A stretch of DNA of 50,854 bases from DATBAK01 sp038240075 (GCA_038240075.1 JBBSEC010000018.1:1-50854), one strand, 5' to 3'; counted from the stretch's first letter, positions 16,167 through 24,600 are shown. Notes: generated by a model from the sequence alone, not told the origin. Numbers and translations: made by a program.

Positions 16167-17596
16167 GACGCAGCAACCTCGATCGCGCGCGCAACGCGGA
16201 ACATCAGTGGTTCGGCCAGCGCGGGTGCGAGCACCTGCGCGCCGATCGGCAGGCCGCTCGCGCCGGTTCCCCACGGCACGCTGATCGCGGGATGGCCCGA
16301 CAGGTTCGACGGGATCGTGCACACGTCGCTGAGGTACATCGCGAGGGGGTCGGAGGTCTTTGCGCCGAACTCGAACGCGACCGTCGGCGACGTCGGTGAG
16401 AGCAGCACGTCGAACCGTTCGTACGCGCGGGCGAAATCGCGCACGATCAGGGTGCGCACCCGCTGCGCCTGTGCGTAATAGGCGTCGTAATAGCCCGCCG
16501 AGAGCGCGTAGGTGCCCAGCATGATGCGGCGCTTCACCTCGGCGCCGAAACCCGCGTCGCGCGTCGACGCGTTCATCGTCGCGACGTCGGGGGCGTCGAC
16601 CCGCAGCCCGTAGCGCACACCGTCGTACCGAGCCAGGTTCGAAGACGCTTCGGCCGGCGCGATGAGGTAGTACGCGGAGAGGCCGTACTCCGACGACGGC
16701 AGCGACACGCGGTCGACGGTCGCGCCTTCCTTCTCGAGCGCGAGCGCGGCCGCTTCGACGGCCTCGCGCACTTCAGGGGCGATGCCGTCGACATCGGTCA
16801 GCTCTTCGACGATGCCGACCCGCAGGCCGTCGACCCCACCGTCGAGCGTCGCGCGCAACGACGGTGTCGGCTGCGCGATCGAGGTGGAGTCACACGGATC
16901 GTGACCCCAGATGGTCTCGAGCAGGAGCGCGGCGTCGTCGACACTCGTCGCGAACGGCCCGATCTGATCGAGCGACGATGCGAAGGCGATGAGCCCGTAC
17001 CGCGACACGGTTCCGTAGGTCGGCTTGGCTCCGACCACGCCGCACAGCGCCGCCGGCTGGCGGATGGAGCCACCGGTGTCGGAGCCGAGCGCCAAGGAGG
17101 CGAACCCCGCGGCCACCGACGCGGCCGAGCCGCCCGACGACCCGCCCGGCACCCGGGTGGGGTCGTGCGGGTTGCGGGTCGGACCGAACGCCGAGTTCTC
17201 GGTCGACGATCCCATGGCGAACTCGTCGAGGTTGGTCTTGCCGACGATCACCGCGCCGGCGGCGCGCAGCCGCTCCACGACCGTTGCGTCGTACGGCGGC
17301 TTCCACCCCTCGAGGATGCGCGACGAGCAGGTGGTCGCGACCCCGCGGGTGCAGAGGTTGTCCTTGAGCGCGACGGGCACCCCGGCGAGCGGACCCGGAT
17401 CACGGCCCTCCGCGACGGCTGCGTCGATCGCGTCGGCCGTGGCGCGCGCGTCGTCTTCGAGCACGGTGTTGAACGCGTGGATCTCGGCTTCGCGCCCCGC
17501 GATCCGGGCGAGGTGCTCCTCGAGCACGTCGATCGCGCGCGTGTCGCCGCCGCGGACCGCCGCCGCGATCGCGCTCGCGCTCGGCGACGTCGTCAT
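16163..17596 (-). CDS. gatA: Aspartyl/glutamyl-tRNA amidotransferase subunit A (amidase-signature glutaminase)
   Basis: 477-aa amidase-signature enzyme that hydrolyses glutamine and delivers ammonia to GatB. The Ser-cisSer-Lys triad is visible: Lys in GVPVALKDNLC, the cis-Ser in GSDTGGSIRQPA, and the nucleophile region GGSSGGSAASVAAG. Length is typical. ATG 17596 overlaps the gatC stop by ATGA, and its own stop overlaps gatB the same way, so the three subunits are translationally coupled in stoichiometric order. Confidence 0.97.
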   Translation of the reverse strand: MTTSPSASAIAAAVRGGDTRAIDVLEEHLARIAGREAEIHAFNTVLEDDARATADAIDAAVAEGRDPGPLAGVPVALKDNLCTRGVATTCSSRILEGWKPPYDATVVERLRAAGAVIVGKTNLDEFAMGSSTENSAFGPTRNPHDPTRVPGGSSGGSAASVAAGFASLALGSDTGGSIRQPAALCGVVGAKPTYGTVSRYGLIAFASSLDQIGPFATSVDDAALLLETIWGHDPCDSTSIAQPTPSLRATLDGGVDGLRVGIVEELTDVDGIAPEVREAVEAAALALEKEGATVDRVSLPSSEYGLSAYYLIAPAEASSNLARYDGVRYGLRVDAPDVATMNASTRDAGFGAEVKRRIMLGTYALSAGYYDAYYAQAQRVRTLIVRDFARAYERFDVLLSPTSPTVAFEFGAKTSDPLAMYLSDVCTIPSNLSGHPAISVPWGTGASGLPIGAQVLAPALAEPLMFRVARAIEVAAS

Positions 17597-17904
17597 GGTT
17601 CCTCGCCCAAGATGCGCGGGACCCGGAAGCGGAAGTCCTCGGCCACCGGTGCTTCGGCAAGTACTTCAGTGCGGTCGAGGCCGGGCCGGGGAACGTCGGG
17701 CCGCAGCACGTTGGTCAGCTCGATCGGGTGCGACGTCGGCGGCACGTCGGTGGTGTCGAGCGCACTCACGAGCGCGGCGTGGTCGAGGATCTTCGCGAGG
17801 TCGACGGTGAGCTGCTCGACCTCGTCGTCGGTGAGGGCGAGGCGCGCCAACTGGGCCGCGTGCTCCACCTCGGCGCGCGAGATCCGTGCTTCACCGTCGG
17901 CCAT
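17593..17904 (-). CDS. gatC: Aspartyl/glutamyl-tRNA amidotransferase subunit C
   Basis: 103-aa GatC, which stabilises the GatA-GatB interface. It has the expected N-terminal helices ISRAEVEHAAQLARLAL and TDDEVEQLTVDLAKIL, and a C-terminal LRPDVPRPGL segment that wraps GatA. First of the gat genes, 8 nt downstream of the ferredoxin stop. A TAACCT lies 5 nt before its ATG but coincides with the ferredoxin stop codon, so either its own promoter or read-through from the ferredoxin gene is possible. Confidence 0.95.
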   Translation of the reverse strand: MADGEARISRAEVEHAAQLARLALTDDEVEQLTVDLAKILDHAALVSALDTTDVPPTSHPIELTNVLRPDVPRPGLDRTEVLAEAPVAEDFRFRVPRILGEEP

Positions 17905-17909
17905 GACCG

Positions 17910-17915
17910 AGGTTA
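17910..17915 (-). promoter_or_regulatory. Possible -10 element of gatC
   Basis: On the minus strand TAACCT (17915 to 17910) is 5 nt before ATG 17904 and begins with the TAA stop of the ferredoxin gene. The spacing fits the leaderless pattern of this window, but the TAA is explained by the stop codon, so this is weak. Confidence 0.3.
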
Positions 17916-18212
17916 CCTATACGAGTCGAGCGGACTGAGGGGGTTTGACCACCAGTCCTCCGGGGCGGGCGACCAGTCGGGATCGGGGTAGATGCAGTCG
18001 ACCGGACAGGCCGGCAGGCACTTGTCGCAGCCGCTGCAGAGCTCGGGAATGATGATCACGTCGATGCCGTGGTTGAAGATCGCCCCGAACTGCGGCGGGC
18101 AGTGGCGCAGGCACGCGTCGCAGTTGATGCATTCCGACATCTCGATGCGCAACGGCGGCTGGCGCCACTTGCTGCTGCGTTCCCGCGACTCCACTCGTTC
18201 GAGCCGGCCCAT
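17913..18212 (-). CDS. 2[4Fe-4S] dicluster ferredoxin (YfhL-like)
   Basis: 99-aa low-potential ferredoxin with two full cluster motifs, CINCDACLRHCP and CSGCDKCLPACP, separated by a longer insert than in clostridial ferredoxins (QFGAIFNHGIDVIII), plus an acidic, Trp-rich tail. It resembles YfhL-type ferredoxins. The basic N-terminal 25 residues before the first motif are unusual; an internal Met (ECINC preceded by IEMS) would give a shorter 75-aa protein. A TACGCT lies 6 nt before ATG 18212, favouring the long form. It could serve the oxidoreductases of this organism, but its partner is not shown. Confidence 0.9.
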   Translation of the reverse strand: MGRLERVESRERSSKWRQPPLRIEMSECINCDACLRHCPPQFGAIFNHGIDVIIIPELCSGCDKCLPACPVDCIYPDPDWSPAPEDWWSNPLSPLDSYR

Positions 18213-18218
18213 CCCAGA

Positions 18219-18224
18219 AGCGTA
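18219..18224 (-). promoter_or_regulatory. Predicted -10 of the ferredoxin(-gatCAB) transcript
   Basis: Minus-strand TACGCT (18224 to 18219) sits 6 nt before ATG 18212, with no Shine-Dalgarno site. It predicts a leaderless mRNA that may continue into gatCAB. Confidence 0.5.
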
Positions 18225-18269
18225 GCGACCGGCTTGCTGGGTAAGCTCCGGCGCCCGAAAGCGTCATCG

Positions 18270-18312
18270 AGCATCAATGTCACCAGCATCAATGCAGCAT
18301 CAATGTCACCAA
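18270..18312 (+). repeat. Short direct repeats AGCATCAATG(TCACCA) in the SCP2 gene leader
   Basis: AGCATCAATGTCACCA occurs at 18270-18285 and again at 18297-18312, and its first ten bases (AGCATCAATG) occur once more at 18285-18294. The tract is much less GC-rich than its surroundings and lies just upstream of the AGGAGG ribosome-binding site. It could be a regulator-binding array or a replication-slippage tract. Confidence 0.8.
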
Positions 18313-18318
18313 GGCATC

Positions 18319-18324
18319 AGGAGG
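18319..18324 (+). promoter_or_regulatory. Strong ribosome-binding site of the SCP2 gene
   Basis: A perfect AGGAGG lies 5 nt before GTG 18330. It decides this start over the earlier in-frame ATGs inside the direct repeats, and contrasts with the leaderless neighbours. Confidence 0.75.
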
Positions 18325-18329
18325 TCGGT

Positions 18330-18728
18330 GTGGCCGGCAAGCAAGTGTTCTTGTCCGACGAGTGGTTCACCGCAGTCGGTGCGGCGATCGCGGAGCACGG
18401 CGCCGCGGCCTCGCCTCCCGGGCCCAACGTGTTGATGAACCTCGTCATCACCGGGACGCCGTTCGGCGACCGTGAGTTCCACATGGGCTCGAGGGACGGC
18501 AACGCGCTGTTCGGCCAGAGCCACCTCGACGGTGCCGACGTGACCCTCACCACCGACTACGCGACGGCCCGCGACGTGTTCGTCTCGGGAAATCAGGCGG
18601 CCGGGATGCAGGCGTTCATGGCAGGCAAGGTGAAGGTCCAGGGCGACATGACGAAGCTCATGGCCTCGCAGGGTGGCGGCGGCGCGAACACCGAGCTCAC
18701 GACCGCGATCCAGGAGCTCACCGAGTAG
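18330..18728 (+). CDS. SCP2 sterol-binding/sterol-transfer domain protein
   Basis: 132-aa single-domain protein of the SCP2 superfamily, which binds sterols, fatty acyl-CoA or other hydrophobic ligands. Family features are the buried beta-strands (NVLMNLVITG, REFHMGS), DVTLTTDYATARDVFVSG, and the AGMQAFMAGKVKVQGDMTKLM run near the C-terminus, which is the most diagnostic SCP2 segment. No signal peptide. It is divergent from the ferredoxin gene and followed, after a gap, by a minus-strand SDR related to (3R)-hydroxyacyl-CoA dehydrogenases; SCP2 and such SDRs are fused in the eukaryotic peroxisomal multifunctional protein. Confidence 0.85.
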   Translation: MAGKQVFLSDEWFTAVGAAIAEHGAAASPPGPNVLMNLVITGTPFGDREFHMGSRDGNALFGQSHLDGADVTLTTDYATARDVFVSGNQAAGMQAFMAGKVKVQGDMTKLMASQGGGGANTELTTAIQELTE

Positions 18729-18752
18729 CGCGTCTCACCGAGACACGGCGCC

Positions 18753-18917
18753 TCAGCGGGGACGGGGGTCGCCGCTGCGCGCGTCGAGCAGCGAGATGTC
18801 GTCGAGCAACCGGATCGAGCGCACCACGTCGGGGCCCGGGCGGATCGAGCGGCCGTAACCGTTCCCGGGCCGTTGCGCGATCGGGCGCGTCGTGCTGCCG
18901 TGCGGGAAGCGGCGCAT
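18753..18917 (-). CDS. Candidate small protein, 54 aa, unknown
   Basis: No family recognised. From ATG 18917 the frame encodes a 54-residue basic protein, rich in Arg and Pro, ending in VRSIRLLDDISLLDARSGD. Third codon positions in this stretch are almost all G or C, whereas the in-frame extension upstream to 19010 has clearly poorer G/C at third positions. That contrast is the main evidence for coding and for this start; an AGGGA lies about 11 nt upstream. A longer form from GTG 19010 (85 aa) is the alternative. Confidence 0.42.
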   Translation of the reverse strand: MRRFPHGSTTRPIAQRPGNGYGRSIRPGPDVVRSIRLLDDISLLDARSGDPRPR

Positions 18918-19088
18918 CAGTGCGCCGTCCCTGAAGGAAGCGTTGTCCAGAACCGACTTCGCGTGCCCACGCCCCAACCCCGTCCCACTGCCCGGATGAC
19001 ACCTTACCACTGTTCGCGAGCATCGACCACGGACAGCGTCAGGTTGAGAGGCGTTCGGTCGAGGGGCGGTCGCTCGAGGGTGCCCGGG
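18918..19088. other. Intergenic stretch between the candidate small gene and the SDR
   Basis: With the small gene excluded, the interval from the SCP2 stop to the SDR stop is about 360 bp. This part holds only a weak in-frame extension of the small gene and a TAAGGT on the minus strand near 19000 that could be its -10. I see no RNA fold or repeat. Confidence 0.4.
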
Positions 19089-19967
19089 TCAGGGCAGCAG
19101 TTCGGGTGCCCGGACGGCGAGCTCGGCCACGGTCCAGCGGTTGCCCTTGTCGATCTTCTCCACGGTCGACCACGACTTCACCCGCTGCACGACGCCGCCC
19201 TGAACGATGAACGTCTCGCCGCTCAATGGGCAGTCGGCGGTGCCGAGGTAGGCGACGAACGGCGAGACGTTGGCCGGGTCCCAGATGTCGAAGGCGCCCG
19301 GGTCGTCCGGCGGCTTCACCGCGTCGCCGAGGCCGGGGGTCTCGAGCGTGAGCCGGGTGCGGGCGCCGGGCGCGATCGCGTTGCTGCGGACGCCGTAGCG
19401 CACGAGCTCCTTCGCGCAGACCTGCGAGAACGTCGCGATTCCCGACTTGGCGCTGTCGTAGTTGGCCTGCCCGGGGTTGCTGAACAGCCCCGAGGTCGAC
19501 GACGTGTGGATGATCGAGGCCTTCACTTCCTTGCCCGCCTTCGTCTGCTCCCGCCAGTAGGTCGCGGCGTGCCGGGTCGGGCAGAAGTGGCCCTTCAGGT
19601 GCACGGCGATCACCGCGTCCCACTCGGCCTCGGTCATGTTGATGATGACCCGGTCGCGCAGGATGCCGGCGTTGTTGACGAGCACGTGCAGGTCGCCGAA
19701 CGTATCGATGGCCTGGCGCACGAGGCGGGCCGCACCGTCCCAGTCGGCCACATTGTCACCGTTGACGACGGCCTCGCCGCCCGCGGCGACGATGTCGGCC
19801 ACGGTCTGCTGCGCGGGGGTCGCGTCGGCGCCTTCACCGTGGGCGTCGCCACCGAGATCGTTCACGACGACCTTGGCTCCCTCGGCCGCGAAGAGCAGCG
19901 CGTGCTCGCGGCCCAGGCCGCGTCCCGCACCGGTGATGATCGCGACGCGTCCGTTGAGGGCACCCAT
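19089..19967 (-). CDS. Short-chain dehydrogenase, (3R)-hydroxyacyl-CoA dehydrogenase/HSD17B4-like
   Basis: 292-aa classical SDR. The NAD-binding TGAGRGLG lies at residues 12-19, followed by VVVNDLGG (Asp after beta-2, so NAD rather than NADP) and NNAG. The catalytic Ser is in HTSSTSG and YDSAK gives the Tyr and Lys. The long, acidic insert after beta-2 and the C-terminal extension are typical of the dehydrogenase domain of the multifunctional beta-oxidation protein type 2. A GAAGGAG ribosome-binding site (19974-19980, minus strand) precedes ATG 19967. Likely role: fatty-acid or steroid side-chain beta-oxidation. Confidence 0.88.
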   Translation of the reverse strand: MGALNGRVAIITGAGRGLGREHALLFAAEGAKVVVNDLGGDAHGEGADATPAQQTVADIVAAGGEAVVNGDNVADWDGAARLVRQAIDTFGDLHVLVNNAGILRDRVIINMTEAEWDAVIAVHLKGHFCPTRHAATYWREQTKAGKEVKASIIHTSSTSGLFSNPGQANYDSAKSGIATFSQVCAKELVRYGVRSNAIAPGARTRLTLETPGLGDAVKPPDDPGAFDIWDPANVSPFVAYLGTADCPLSGETFIVQGGVVQRVKSWSTVEKIDKGNRWTVAELAVRAPELLP

Positions 19968-20044
19968 GAGCAACTCCTTCGCATCGAGCCACCGGAACTC
20001 GTGGCCGCAGGCTGAACCGGCGCATCGTACGCGCAGAGCGCGGT

Positions 20045-22006
20045 CTAGAAGATCAGCGTGATCGTCGAGCCCTTCGGCACCTTCTGCCCGTGCTTGGGTG
20101 TCTGGTCGAAGACGTGGCCGTTCGGGCTGTAGTTCGGGCTGACCACCTTGAAGCCGAGGCCTTTCAATTCCGCGAGCGCGACCGCGCCCCTGAGTCTCCG
20201 CACGTCGGGCACGGTCACGAGTTCGGGTCCCTTGCTGACACGGATGGACACCACCGTGTTCTGCTTCACACTCGTGTTGGCCGCCGGCACCGTCGCGACG
20301 ACTTCGCTGATCGGCACGACCGGGTCGTTCACCTGCACACAGGTCCCCGTCAGGTGATGGAGGGTGAGCTGCTCCTTCGCCGCCTCGCACGACTCGCGGT
20401 GCACATCGGGAACGTGCACCGGCGGCGGCCCGTCGCTCCATTTGATCGACACGGTCGCGCCCGGGAAGATCGGTTCTCCCACGTCGGGACGCTGCTCGAA
20501 CACGGTGTCGACCTTCGCGGTCTGGCTGAAGCCGTGGAGGGCCCGGTACGCGAGCCCGGCGTGCGCCAGTGCGGCGATGGCCTGCTCGCGCGTCAGCTTG
20601 AGCAGGTTCGGAGTGCCGATCTGCGACGGCCCCGAGGAGACGACGACGTCGATCGTGCTCCGGCCGTAGAGCCAATCGCCGGCGGCCGGATGCTGTGAGA
20701 GCACGACGCCCTTCGGATCCGGTGCGGCCTGGTTGACGACATGGAGCGCGAGGCCGTCGTGCTGGGCCGTGCTGACCGCGGCGGTGTTCGTGAGGCCGAC
20801 GAGACTCGGCGTCGGGTGACCGGACGCGCCGACCTGCGCGAGCGCCGTGGTACCGAGCGCGGTGGCGACCGCGAACGCCGCGAGCACCGCGAGCGGCACC
20901 AGGCGCCGTTGTCGCGCGCGCTGCTGCGCGGTGCGGGGCGGGAGGCCGAGGCGGCCGCGGATCGTGCGGGTCGCGCCGATCGGCGTGAAGTCGGGCGGCT
21001 CGGCGTCGACCGCGATTGCCTCCGCGGCGGCGTCCTGATCGAACAGCGCCGCGGTCGCGTCGGTCTTGGCGTCCGCGGGCTCCGACGCGGGCGCGGCCGC
21101 CGCGGGCCGGACCGCCTCGGTGGGATGCGGGTCGGTGCCGTCGGAGACGCCGGGCAGCACGAGCGGCTCCGGCTTGGGCTGCGCTTCGACCACGTCGGCG
21201 AGCGCCGCCTCCATGGTCGCGGCGTCGGGATAGCGGTCGTTGGGGTCGATGTGACCCGAACGCTCGACGACCGCCTGCAGCGGACCCATCTCGGGCGGCG
21301 CGACGATCGGCCGCTGCGTGCGCGCCGCGAGCGTGCCGAGCGTGGTGTCGGCGCCGAACGGGATCCGGCCGGTGACGCTCTCGACGAGCACCAGCGCGAG
21401 TGAGTACAGATCGGAACGCGCGTCGAGCTGCACGCCGCGCGCCTGCTCGGGCGATGCGTAGCGCGCGGTTCCGAACACCGCGCCCGCCGGCTCGGTCCAC
21501 GAGGCCTCGGCGAGCGCGCGGGCGAGCCCGAAATCGGCGATGCGCACGACGCCGTGCTCGTCGAAGAGCAGGTTGGCCGGTTTGACGTCGCGGTGGACGA
21601 TGCCGCGTGTGTGCGCGTAGTCGAGCGCGTCGGCGACGTCGCGGCCGATGCGCGCCGCTTGCGCGATCGTGAGCAGGTTGCCGCGGTCGAGCATCGTCCG
21701 CAGGCTTCCGCCCTCGAGCAGCTCGACGACCATGAAGGGCTGCTCGTCCTCGCCCCAGTCGTAGACCGCCATGATGTTCGGGTGGTGCAGCGCGGCGGCA
21801 ACCTGCGCCTCGGCACGGAACCGGCGGAGGAACCCGACGTCCTCGGCGAGGGCGGAGTGCAACACCTTGACCGCGACCCGGCGCCGGAGCCGGATGTCAT
21901 CGGCTGCGTAGACCCGGCCGCTCGCACCGGTGCCGATCGCGGCGAGGAGCCGGTACCGGCTCGCCAGCACGCGGCCGGACAGGTCGTTCGCCCCGTTGGT
22001 TGCCAT
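20045..22006 (-). CDS. Ser/Thr protein kinase with PASTA repeats (PknB-like)
   Basis: 653-aa transmembrane Hanks-type kinase. The cytoplasmic kinase domain has the P-loop IGTGASGRVY, Lys47 in VAVKVL, HRDVKPANL with catalytic Asp140, DFG at 158-160, and the activation-loop end GTARYASPEQAR. An Ala/Pro-rich juxtamembrane linker (about 275-365) leads to one membrane helix at 369-391. Four PASTA repeats follow outside (about 399-463, 465-531, 533-598, 599-653), which sense peptidoglycan fragments or lipid II in PknB homologues. Unlike mycobacterial pknB it is not beside pbpA/rodA here. Divergent from a small membrane protein. A TACCGT lies 9 nt before ATG 22006. Confidence 0.95.
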   Translation of the reverse strand: MATNGANDLSGRVLASRYRLLAAIGTGASGRVYAADDIRLRRRVAVKVLHSALAEDVGFLRRFRAEAQVAAALHHPNIMAVYDWGEDEQPFMVVELLEGGSLRTMLDRGNLLTIAQAARIGRDVADALDYAHTRGIVHRDVKPANLLFDEHGVVRIADFGLARALAEASWTEPAGAVFGTARYASPEQARGVQLDARSDLYSLALVLVESVTGRIPFGADTTLGTLAARTQRPIVAPPEMGPLQAVVERSGHIDPNDRYPDAATMEAALADVVEAQPKPEPLVLPGVSDGTDPHPTEAVRPAAAAPASEPADAKTDATAALFDQDAAAEAIAVDAEPPDFTPIGATRTIRGRLGLPPRTAQQRARQRRLVPLAVLAAFAVATALGTTALAQVGASGHPTPSLVGLTNTAAVSTAQHDGLALHVVNQAAPDPKGVVLSQHPAAGDWLYGRSTIDVVVSSGPSQIGTPNLLKLTREQAIAALAHAGLAYRALHGFSQTAKVDTVFEQRPDVGEPIFPGATVSIKWSDGPPPVHVPDVHRESCEAAKEQLTLHHLTGTCVQVNDPVVPISEVVATVPAANTSVKQNTVVSIRVSKGPELVTVPDVRRLRGAVALAELKGLGFKVVSPNYSPNGHVFDQTPKHGQKVPKGSTITLIF

Positions 22007-22068
22007 GGGGCTTCCACGGTATCGGCCGGTCCGTCGGGCGCGGTGGCAGCCAGCGGAGGGGCCCGCAC

Positions 22069-22074
22069 TAGCGT
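22069..22074 (+). promoter_or_regulatory. Predicted -10 of the 144-aa membrane protein gene
   Basis: TAGCGT 6 nt before ATG 22081, with no separate Shine-Dalgarno site at the proper distance. Fits the leaderless pattern. Confidence 0.45.
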
Positions 22075-22080
22075 CGGAGC

Positions 22081-22515
22081 ATGGCCCACGGGCGCGCGGC
22101 GCGTAAACGCAATCCGATCCGGGTGCTCATCGTGGTCGGTGGTCTGCTGCTCGCCGCCAACATCTGGATCATCGCGGGCGTCTCGCAACGCACCAACAAG
22201 GAACCGGTGCTGCCGATCGCCATCGAGGAGCTGATCCCGAAGCCCGGCGACCTCGTCTCACCGCAGAGCACGATCGGCGTCAACCTGAGCAACACGCTCT
22301 CGGGTGAGCTGGAGTTCGACGGCGCGATCATCCCCGACGATCAGGTCACGAAACAGCCGACCGAAGGCATCATCACCTTCTCTCCGGGCCCCGACAAGGA
22401 GCTCACCAAGCTGCCGCAGGGCCAGCACACCCTCACGGTTGTCTATTGGCCGCGAACATCGACCCAGGAGAAGGGCTCGACCTCGTACTCGTGGACGTTC
22501 AAGGTCGGCGCCTAG
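22081..22515 (+). CDS. Membrane-anchored hypothetical protein, 144 aa
   Basis: Family not recognised. A basic N-terminus (RAARKRNPIR) precedes one hydrophobic helix at about residues 13-30, so the protein is a type-II anchor with a roughly 110-residue extracytoplasmic domain. That domain reads as an Ig-like beta-sandwich (TIGVNLSNTLSGELEF, GIITFSPGPDKEL, HTLTVVYWP, SYSWTFKVG). Divergent from the PASTA kinase and convergent with ligA. It could be a partner of the kinase at the cell wall, but only adjacency supports this. Confidence 0.8.
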   Translation: MAHGRAARKRNPIRVLIVVGGLLLAANIWIIAGVSQRTNKEPVLPIAIEELIPKPGDLVSPQSTIGVNLSNTLSGELEFDGAIIPDDQVTKQPTEGIITFSPGPDKELTKLPQGQHTLTVVYWPRTSTQEKGSTSYSWTFKVGA

Positions 22516-22532
22516 CTCCGCGCCGTCACCGC

Positions 22533-24593
22533 TCAGGTGTCGTCGGTCGGCTCCGCGACCGCATCGGTACCAACGGCCAACAGCTGCTCGAGCCCGGTCT
22601 CGTCGAGCACGCGCACGCCGAGGCCCTCCGCCTTGGCGAGCTTCGAGCCCGGGCTCTCGCCCGCGACCACGAAGCTCGTCTTCTTGGAGACGCTGCCGGT
22701 GACCTTCGCGCCGCGCGCCTCGAGCGCGGCGGTCGCCTCGTCGCGCGTGCACCGTTCGAGGCTGCCGGTGAGCACGATGCTCAAGCCCGCGAGCGATACG
22801 CCGCCCACGTCGACGGGCTCGGCGACCGGAGCCGCGAAGTTGACGCCGGCCGAACGGAGCTTCTCGATCACCGCGCGGTTGCGGTCGAGCGCGAAGAAAC
22901 GCTGCACGCTCTCGGCGATGATCAACCCGACGCCCTCGCAGGCGACGAGGTCGTCGACCGACGCGTCGGCAATGCGGTCGAGGTGCCCGAGGCTTCGCGC
23001 AAGGGCCTGCGCCGCGGTCGGACCGACGTGCGCAATGCTGAGCGCGACGAGTACGCGCCACAACGGCTGTTCCTTCGAACGTTCGATCGCGTCGAGCAGC
23101 AGCTGCGCCGATCGTTGCGCGAAGCGCTCGAGCTCGACCAGTTGATCGAGGGTCAACGTGTAGAGGTCACCACCGTCGTTGAGCAGGCCTTCGCGGACGA
23201 GCTGCGACACCCGTTCGTCGCCGAGACCCTCGATGTCGAGCGTGCCGCGGCTCGCGAAGTGCACGATCCGCTGCACCCGCTGGGCCGGGCACTCGACGTT
23301 GATGCAGTGGTGGTTCGACTCGCCTTCCAGCCGCACGAGCGGTGAGCCGCAGATCGGGCAGTCCTTGGGGAAGTGCCAGGCGGGCTTGCGGCGCTTGCCC
23401 TTCACCTTCACGGGCCCGACGACCTCGGGGATGACGTCGCCGGCCTTGCGGACGATCACGGTGTCGCCGGGGCGCACGTCTTTGCGCGCGACCTCGTCCT
23501 CGTTGTGCAGGGTGGCCTGCGCGACGGTGGAGCCGCCGACGAACACGGGCTCGAGCTGGGCGAACGGCGTGGCCCGCCCCGTCCGCCCGATGCTCACGAG
23601 GATGCCGCGCAGCACGGTCGTGCGTTCCTCGGGCGGGAACTTGTACGCGATGGCCCAGCGGGGCGCCTTGCTCGTGGACCCCAGCTCCTCGCGCTGCGCG
23701 AGATCGTCGACCTTCACGACCACACCGTCGATCTCGTAGCCGAGCGAGTGCCGCTGCTCCTCCATCGATCCGCAGAACGCGAAGACCGACGCGAGATCGT
23801 CGTGCGGCGCGATGAGCGGGTTGACCAGGAAGCCGAGCTCGCGGAGCCAATCGAGCATCTGGAGGTGGGTGCGCAGCACCGGACCGCCGCTCTTGGCGCC
23901 GAGCTGGTAGCAGAACATCGCGAGATCGCGCGACGCGGTGATGGAGACGTCCTTCACCCGCAGGCTTCCGGCCGCCGCATTGCGGGGGTTCGCGAAGAGG
24001 CGGCCTTCGGCCTCGGCCTGCCTGCGGTTCAGCTCCTCGAAGGACCGCAGCGGCATGTACACCTCGCCGCGCACCTCGAGCACCGCCGGCGGTTGCTTGC
24101 CGAGCAGCTTCTTCGGCACGTCGGCGATCGTGCGCACGTTGGCCGTGACGTCCTCGCCGACACGTCCGTCGCCCCGGGTCGCGCCGTAGACGAGTTGGCC
24201 GTCCTCGTACAGCAGCGACATCGCGAGGCCGTCCATCTTCGGCTCGGTGACGTAGCGGATCGGCCCGATCAACGCGCGTTCGACGCGCTCGCCCCACGCG
24301 ACCAGCTCGTCGTTCGAGAACGCGTTGTCGAGCGACATCATCGGGACGCGGTGCTCGACCGGCGCGAACGTCGACTGCGCTGCGGCGCCGGGCCGCTGCG
24401 TCGGCGAGTCGGGATCGACGAGCGACGGGAAGCGCTGCTCGAGGTCGATCAGCTCACGCAGCAACGCGTCGAACTCGGCGTCGGAGATCTCCGGCGCGTC
24501 GCTTCCGTAGTACCGATCGTTGTGATACTCGATCAGCTCGCGCAGCGCCGCCGCACGCGTCGCGCTCTGCCGATCGGGTTGGTCTTTCGCCAC
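22533..24593 (-). CDS. ligA: NAD-dependent DNA ligase
   Basis: 686-aa LigA, which seals nicks in replication and repair using NAD. It shows the Ia domain (YHNDRYYGSDAPEISDAEFD), adenylation motif EPKMDGLAMS with nucleophile Lys119, and OB fold (RTGRATPFAQLEPV). These are followed by the Cys4 zinc finger CPICGS...CINVECPAQ, helix-hairpin-helix repeats, and a C-terminal BRCT domain (LSIVLTGSLERCTRDEA). Full length. The GTG start at 24593 has TAGATT 7 nt upstream. It lies 16 nt downstream of a MetE-like gene, an order also found in M. tuberculosis (Rv3015c-ligA). Confidence 0.97.
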   Translation of the reverse strand: MAKDQPDRQSATRAAALRELIEYHNDRYYGSDAPEISDAEFDALLRELIDLEQRFPSLVDPDSPTQRPGAAAQSTFAPVEHRVPMMSLDNAFSNDELVAWGERVERALIGPIRYVTEPKMDGLAMSLLYEDGQLVYGATRGDGRVGEDVTANVRTIADVPKKLLGKQPPAVLEVRGEVYMPLRSFEELNRRQAEAEGRLFANPRNAAAGSLRVKDVSITASRDLAMFCYQLGAKSGGPVLRTHLQMLDWLRELGFLVNPLIAPHDDLASVFAFCGSMEEQRHSLGYEIDGVVVKVDDLAQREELGSTSKAPRWAIAYKFPPEERTTVLRGILVSIGRTGRATPFAQLEPVFVGGSTVAQATLHNEDEVARKDVRPGDTVIVRKAGDVIPEVVGPVKVKGKRRKPAWHFPKDCPICGSPLVRLEGESNHHCINVECPAQRVQRIVHFASRGTLDIEGLGDERVSQLVREGLLNDGGDLYTLTLDQLVELERFAQRSAQLLLDAIERSKEQPLWRVLVALSIAHVGPTAAQALARSLGHLDRIADASVDDLVACEGVGLIIAESVQRFFALDRNRAVIEKLRSAGVNFAAPVAEPVDVGGVSLAGLSIVLTGSLERCTRDEATAALEARGAKVTGSVSKKTSFVVAGESPGSKLAKAEGLGVRVLDETGLEQLLAVGTDAVAEPTDDT

Positions 24594-24600
24594 GCCGTCG

